NCBI GenBank assembly: GCA_900546175.1
Contig: URBX01000007.1
Location: 1 to 64,000, forward strand
Reading direction: 5' to 3'
Source: an uncultured Eggerthella sp.
GTDB lineage: Bacteria > Actinomycetota > Coriobacteriia > Coriobacteriales > Eggerthellaceae
DNA length: 64,000 bases
This document shows, in pieces, positions 60,194-64,000 of the stretch. How positions within the stretch are numbered: position 1 is the stretch's first letter; each line of letters starts with the position of its first letter. The notes below the pieces were generated by a model. It was not told where the DNA came from. It was given only the letters and a program-made list of their open reading frames with translations, and did no database searches. The translations under genes and the position numbers were made by a program.

Positions 60194-60853
60194 ATGAATG
60201 AAGAGAAAGGACTCTATCCTTCTTGTGACGAGCCGACTGCTGAAAATGACTATTCCTTTACATGGGAAGAGTTAAAACGCTGGGACTCACGTAACGGAGG
60301 AATTAGACGTGCAAAATGGCATATTGTCAGTGCTCTTGTTGACATGATTGAAGAGGGAGAAAGTCTTGAAAAAATCTCTATTAAAGAGATTTCTAAAGCT
60401 GCAGGCATTTCCCGCCAGACTTTCTATAATCATTTTTTGGATAAATATGACGCGATCAATTGGCTCCGCGCACGTATTGATGAGTACACGGTTGACCGCA
60501 TTGGCGTTAATCTTACTTGGGAGCAGGCCACTAAAAACCGTTTGGAAATAATGAAACATGCTCCAAAATTCTTTACCGAAGTTTTCCGTACCGAAGAGTT
60601 TTATGAATATGCCACCAATGAGGCTGAAATTGTCCATCGGTATTATGAGCAAAACCTTCGTCGTTTAACAGGAAAAGAACTGAACGAAACCGAACAGTAC
60701 TTATTGAAGTTGTATGTAGAAGGCTCGGTGCGTACCACTGCTTCCTGGCTTAAAAACGATCAGGGTAAGTCTCCTTCATTTATTGTGGGTGTTCTTGGCC
60801 AGGCTTTGCCCGATTTCGTTAAGAAGGCCTACTTCGGCTTTTATAACCAATAA
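60194..60853 (+). CDS. TetR-family transcriptional regulator
   Basis: 219 residues. An N-terminal extension of about 38 residues precedes the DNA-binding domain (about 40-90), with the helix-turn-helix ISIKEISKAAGISRQTFYNHFLDKYD. The C-terminal region is divergent, ending in a helical domain. The gene lies upstream of the MFS carrier, and both upstream regions share TTTTTGACAG and palindromes, so autoregulation and control of the carrier are likely. Inducer unknown. Confidence 0.87.
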   Translation: MNEEKGLYPSCDEPTAENDYSFTWEELKRWDSRNGGIRRAKWHIVSALVDMIEEGESLEKISIKEISKAAGISRQTFYNHFLDKYDAINWLRARIDEYTVDRIGVNLTWEQATKNRLEIMKHAPKFFTEVFRTEEFYEYATNEAEIVHRYYEQNLRRLTGKELNETEQYLLKLYVEGSVRTTASWLKNDQGKSPSFIVGVLGQALPDFVKKAYFGFYNQ

Positions 60854-60901
60854 TAGTTTGGTTAATCAACTAACTTATCTACCTATATTTATCTGATTGA
60901 G

Positions 60902-60932
60902 GTCCCAAGAGAATGAGATTTTCTTGGGACAT
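60902..60932 (+). terminator. Terminator-like hairpin after the TetR gene
   Basis: GTCCCAAGA (60902-60910) pairs with TCTTGGGAC (60922-60930), and a further GTCCCAAAG follows at about 60945. The T-tract is weak. Confidence 0.5.
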
Positions 60933-61042
60933 TATTATGCAATTGTCCCAAAGAACAAGCATTTTCCTTTTTTCCTATAGGAAATAACTATATGAAAAAA
61001 CTTGACGGCGAACGGCAAATCAGGGTGAACTAGTTCAAAACT

Positions 61043-61068
61043 GTTTACAATTAGCTGAAATTGTAAAC
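61043..61068. promoter_or_regulatory. 26-bp dyad, candidate TetR operator
   Basis: GTTTACAATT (61043-61052) and AATTGTAAAC (61059-61068) are perfect arms with a six-base spacer. Length and symmetry suit a TetR-type dimer. Confidence 0.6.
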
Positions 61069-61082
61069 GAATCCACCCGTTT

Positions 61083-61113
61083 TTTTTGACAGTGGGGAAA
61101 AACCTGTCAAAAA
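61083..61113. promoter_or_regulatory. TTTTTGACAG dyad upstream of the MFS gene
   Basis: TTTTTGACAG (61083-61092) and CTGTCAAAAA (61104-61113) are perfect arms across 11 bases. The left arm is identical to a word before the TetR gene at 59973. It includes TTGACA, so an embedded -35 is an alternative reading. Confidence 0.55.
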
Positions 61114-61316
61114 GTCACTAAAAGGCACAAATCAACCTCTAATACAATGGTCAGTTCAATAAAACTAGACCGTTATCGGCAATCCCTATTTATTTGACAA
61201 TCCTTACTGGCAAGTTTGCCTCGCATTGTGCGTGGATTTTCTTATCCCCCCCAAGGAAACTGTAATCCTGCGCAATAGCGGAGGGGACTTTGGTTTGTTG
61301 TTGGTTTGGATGCAAA

Positions 61317-61363
61317 GAATTTTCTTTCAATTTCTTGCTCGGTGTGAGATTGAAAGAAAATTC
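61317..61363 (+). promoter_or_regulatory. 15-bp leader hairpin before the MFS gene
   Basis: GAATTTTCTTTCAAT (61317-61331) pairs perfectly with ATTGAAAGAAAATTC (61349-61363) around 17 bases. It ends 24 bases before the ribosome site, so it is part of the untranslated leader. Confidence 0.65.
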
Positions 61364-61397
61364 GTTCGCACCCACGAAAAAATGAAAGGAGGGAAAC

Positions 61398-62708
61398 ATG
61401 GCTACTCAAAAAATGACCATCCGTCACTTTTTGATCCTGTTGACCTGTATCACTTGTACTTTTGGTCCAGCTGCTATTACATTTAGTTGCCCAGGTCTTT
61501 GTTATCGCCCAGTAGCAAATTACCTTGGTTGTCAGGTCTCCGATGTTTCTTTCTACATGTCTCTTGTATACTTCGGCGAGGTTGTTTTTTCTGCACCAGT
61601 AGGTGCTTTGCTCGAGAAGTATGACGTTCGTATTGTTTGCACCATTGCTGCTCTTTGCACCAGCTTGGGTATTGGCATGATGTCTACTTACACTCAGGTA
61701 TGGCAGTGGTACATCTCCGGTATCTTCATGGGCTTCGGCGAAATCACCATGTTGTGGTTGATGGTTGCTGGTTTGCTCAATCGTTGGTTCAAGAAGAACC
61801 TTGGTTTGTGCTTAGGTATTTCGTACGCAATGACTGGTATTGGTGGTGCAGTATTTAATCTTATTGGCCAGTTCATCCTTGGTCCAAATCTTCTTTACGA
61901 AGAGACCTGGCGTACTCTTTACTTGGTAGAAGGCGTTTGCGCATTCTGCTTGTCTGTACCATTCACCTTGTTCGCTCTTCGCTCTTATCCAGAAGAGGTA
62001 GGCTTGAAGGCTTATGGTGCTCCTTTGGGAGATGGCGAAGTAGAGCACGTTGATCACGAAAGTCTTCCTGGCTTGCCTGCAAACGTTGCTATTAAGAAAT
62101 GGTACTTCTGGGTACTTGCTATTGCTGGCTGCGTATTTAACGTTGCAGGTATTTTCCCTCAGCACTTCACTACGTACTATCAGACCTTGGTTGCATGTAC
62201 CGCTGACGGTCAGACCATCCCTGAGTTGATGATTATGTCTGGTACTTTGGAAGCATGCTGCATGGCTGGTATGGCTGTTGGTAAGGTAACCATTGGTGCT
62301 ATCGAATCTAAGTCCATTGTTGCTGCTTTGTCCTTCGGTTCTATCTGCGGTGTTGTCGGCATGCTTGGCGTATGGTTTGGTGGTTTCGATAAGTTCATCC
62401 CAGTATTGTTCTTCGGTGGCTTTATCTATGGTATGTGCTACCCATTGGTTACTACCGTTCTTCCATTCATTACTAGAGTTCTGTTTGGAGACCGCGACTA
62501 CGACAAGATTTACTCATACATCCTTATCCCAGTAAACTTGGTAGGCGCATTTGCAGCATCCGGTTTGGCTCTCATTTACCAGAGTGTAGGTTGGGTACCA
62601 TTCTTTATCGTAGGTATCGCTGCTGCAGTAGCTTGCTGGATTATCGGTATGGTAGTTGTTAAGGCTGGCGGTAAAGACTACGACCATGAAAAGGTTTACG
62701 TAGGCTAA
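61398..62708 (+). CDS. OFA-type MFS transporter
   Basis: 436 residues with about 12 membrane helices, similar to the oxalate/formate antiporter branch. N-terminal LILLTCITCTFGPAAITF begins helix 1; SLVYFGEVVFSAPVGALLEKYDVR is the helix 2-3 loop motif; WLMVAGLLNRWFKKNLGLCLGISYAMTGIGGAVFN covers helices 4-5. The start follows gaaaggagggaaac. Codons are strongly skewed to a small set, like the ribosomal genes, suggesting high expression. The carried substrate is unknown; small organic acids are typical of the branch. Confidence 0.85.
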   Translation: MATQKMTIRHFLILLTCITCTFGPAAITFSCPGLCYRPVANYLGCQVSDVSFYMSLVYFGEVVFSAPVGALLEKYDVRIVCTIAALCTSLGIGMMSTYTQVWQWYISGIFMGFGEITMLWLMVAGLLNRWFKKNLGLCLGISYAMTGIGGAVFNLIGQFILGPNLLYEETWRTLYLVEGVCAFCLSVPFTLFALRSYPEEVGLKAYGAPLGDGEVEHVDHESLPGLPANVAIKKWYFWVLAIAGCVFNVAGIFPQHFTTYYQTLVACTADGQTIPELMIMSGTLEACCMAGMAVGKVTIGAIESKSIVAALSFGSICGVVGMLGVWFGGFDKFIPVLFFGGFIYGMCYPLVTTVLPFITRVLFGDRDYDKIYSYILIPVNLVGAFAASGLALIYQSVGWVPFFIVGIAAAVACWIIGMVVVKAGGKDYDHEKVYVG

Positions 62709-63024
62709 TACCTATATCTATAGTTGCATTACTTAATAGATGCTGACGTTGGATAAAGGAGTACGCGTAGACTGCTCCTTTATCTGATAAAGCAAAAAGA
62801 AGACGACATCCCCGGTTCGTCTTCTTTTTTTTTGCAAAGAGAATTGGTTTTATAGGCAGCAAATTTCATGCGCTGCCTATAAGTCAATGGAGGAATACAT
62901 AAACACGAAACGCAAGTGCGTGTCGTGTTTATTGCTTTGGCCGTGTTTTGCGGGTGACGGAAAATGTTTTTTATCTCGTGCTTTACGAGCGCTGCCTGAA
63001 TTCCATCCGTCCTGTAGTAGTGGT
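62709..63024. other. Convergent spacer between MFS and degV genes
   Basis: Holds a hairpin GATAAAGGAG/CTCCTTTATC (62752-62784), the terminator at 62794, an 11-bp hairpin TTATAGGCAGC/GCTGCCTATAA (62850-62882) and a 10-bp hairpin ATAAACACGA/TCGTGTTTAT (62899-62932). No ORF is supported. Confidence 0.6.
62794..62834 (+). terminator. Terminator of the MFS gene
   Basis: AAAAAGAAGACGA (62794-62806) pairs with TCGTCTTCTTTTT (62817-62829), followed by more T. Confidence 0.92.
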
Positions 63025-63879
63025 TTACTTTTCGAAGAAACCCACACCAATTGCGCCAGGTCCAATATGGGTGCCAATTGTGCTTCCAATAGTACGAACA
63101 GGAAGTTCTTCAGCAGGAATGCCTTTATAGAGATGAGCGCTATCCTTGATATATTTCTGAAGGAGCGTATCGGATAAGCCGCTGTAGGCAAGTGAGAAAG
63201 GCATATCGAAATCAATGCCTGAGGACTTTTCAATTTCCTGAATCAAGAAGTTGTTGCCATTCTTTGATCCACGAGCCTTACCTAATAAGGAAATAACCCC
63301 CTCTTGAAGAGCAATGACGGGCTTAATTGAAAGAAGCGTACCGGCAAGCGCTGCGGTTGCTGAAATGCGGCCACCTTTTTTCAAATATTCTAAAGTATCC
63401 AGAAGCGCAACAACTCTTACCTTCTTTTTTGCTTCTTCGAGCATCGAAGCAATCTTGCTTACTTCGATGCCTTCATTGCGAAGACGTACCGCATATTCAA
63501 CAAGAATACGTTCGCCGAAAGTGGCGCTTAGAGTGTCTACGACATAAATAGGCTTGTCTGAGCGTTCTTGCTGAGCAATGCAGGCGCTTTGATAGCAACC
63601 TGAAAGCTTTGAAGAAAGAACTAAGCAAAGAACTTCGTTGCCTTTTTTAAGGGCTGCATCGAAGTACTCACCGTAAGTGTGAGGGGTAATTTGTGAAGTG
63701 GTTGGGAGTTCATCTGATTCAATCAAGCGCTCAAAAAACTGATTGTGAGAAATATCAACACCATCACGATAGCTTTTATCAGGGAAAATGGTAACAAGAG
63801 GAACAACTTCAATGCCAAGCGTTTTTGCTTCAGTTTGAAGGATGTCGCTTGCAGAGTCGGTAATAATAGTTAAAGCCAT
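63025..63879 (-). CDS. DegV-family fatty-acid-binding protein
   Basis: 284 residues, opening MALTIITDSASDI, with PTTSQITPHTYGEYF, VLSSKLSGCYQSA and a C-terminal GTHIGPGAIGVGFF. In Firmicutes these proteins (FakB) bind fatty acids for phosphorylation by FakA; the same role is plausible here but no kinase is near. The start follows aaaggaag. It begins 12 bases after the preceding minus-strand gene and is probably cotranscribed with it. Confidence 0.92.
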   Translation of the reverse strand: MALTIITDSASDILQTEAKTLGIEVVPLVTIFPDKSYRDGVDISHNQFFERLIESDELPTTSQITPHTYGEYFDAALKKGNEVLCLVLSSKLSGCYQSACIAQQERSDKPIYVVDTLSATFGERILVEYAVRLRNEGIEVSKIASMLEEAKKKVRVVALLDTLEYLKKGGRISATAALAGTLLSIKPVIALQEGVISLLGKARGSKNGNNFLIQEIEKSSGIDFDMPFSLAYSGLSDTLLQKYIKDSAHLYKGIPAEELPVRTIGSTIGTHIGPGAIGVGFFEK

Positions 63880-63891
63880 GAAAAACTTCCT

Positions 63892-63999
63892 TTATGAGTC
63901 TAAATTGTTTGCAATGTGGAGAAGGGCCTTTCTGAAACTGGTTAAGGTTTCTTCGTCAAGGCCGCGGGTTGCCTTGTCAACAAAGGCGTCAATTATGGG
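63892..63999 (-). CDS. 3' end of an unidentified gene, possibly a MarR-type regulator
   Basis: An open minus-strand frame enters from the right edge and ends at TAA, giving about 35 residues with end HIANNLDS. The sequence LDEETLTSFRKALLHIANNL resembles the last helix of MarR-type regulators. Incomplete in the window, so the family is only a suggestion. It lies 12 bases before degV. Confidence 0.45.
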   Translation of the reverse strand, partial: PIIDAFVDKATRGLDEETLTSFRKALLHIANNLDS

Positions 64000-64000
64000 C

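Larger units (their letters stand above)
60854..61397. other. Long leader/promoter region of the MFS gene
   Basis: Contains the terminator-like hairpin at 60902, dyads at 61043 and 61083, an imperfect dyad near 61149-61172 and a 15-bp hairpin at 61317. No ORF is supported; this is dense regulatory sequence. Confidence 0.6.

Noticed and set aside
62887..63177. 96-codon plus-strand frame
   Set aside because: It overlaps the degV gene in antisense and its start region is taken up by a strong hairpin; no family resemblance.

Overview
This window looks like chromosomal DNA from a low-GC (roughly mid-40s %) member of the Coriobacteriia, most likely near the Eggerthellaceae. The evidence is a single-domain PurL with fused glutaminase, Actinobacteria-style paired TrkA proteins, a large surface protein made of InlB-type (Flg_new) repeats, an OFA-type MFS carrier next to a TetR regulator, a menaquinone cluster and hydrogenase maturation genes. 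No phage or insertion sequence is visible. Gene density is high and most genes lie on the + strand. The taxonomic call is inference from gene content only.

Layout: (1) 1-7.9 kb: an orphan acidic protein, then the ribosomal/replication operon rpsF-ssb-rpsR-rplI followed by dnaB, with an S6:S18-type leader before rpsF, and then a YhaO/YhaN-like nuclease/ATPase pair. (2) 7.9-11.1 kb: purA, purD and tRNA-Phe. (3) 11.3-18.8 kb: an accessory region with a Hin/Gin-type serine recombinase, a 1993-residue secreted surface protein containing an exact 270-bp tandem duplication, and a small membrane protein behind it. (4) 19.1-22.3 kb: a three-gene operon related to 2-hydroxyacyl-CoA dehydratase activases, which many Firmicutes encode as one long polypeptide. 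(5) 22.6-28.3 kb: pgi, then hypF-hypC-hypD for [NiFe]-hydrogenase maturation. (6) 28.6-36.0 kb: a secreted double-psi barrel protein under a clear promoter/operator, two RCK potassium-regulatory subunits, purB, a sortase-type (LAETG) surface protein, and a minus-strand Tat-like anchored protein. (7) 36.2-48.4 kb: an OmpR/HK two-component pair, purC, a basic membrane protein coupled to a YgbA-like gene, nnrE and a flavodoxin, purL, xth, folE and an ACT-domain gene. (8) 48.5-59.7 kb: a NERD protein, mazG, a putative minus-strand structured RNA, and the menaquinone genes menF-menD-menH-menB-menE::menC, the last a fusion. (9) 59.7-64 kb: a TetR regulator, an OFA-type MFS carrier, degV and the end of a further minus-strand gene.

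Functional picture: purine synthesis genes are scattered singly (purA, purD, purB, purC, purL) rather than in one operon. The men cluster runs from chorismate to DHNA-CoA, which with hypFCD suggests anaerobic respiration with a quinone and a nickel hydrogenase encoded elsewhere. Several intergenic spacers contain degenerate 18-20 bp repeats, and two of them carry exact copies of the neighbouring gene's stop-codon end. The most interesting items are the unassigned structured RNA at about 50.0 kb, the menE-menC fusion, the three-gene activase set, the recombinase/giant-adhesin locus, and the palindrome-rich TetR/MFS region.
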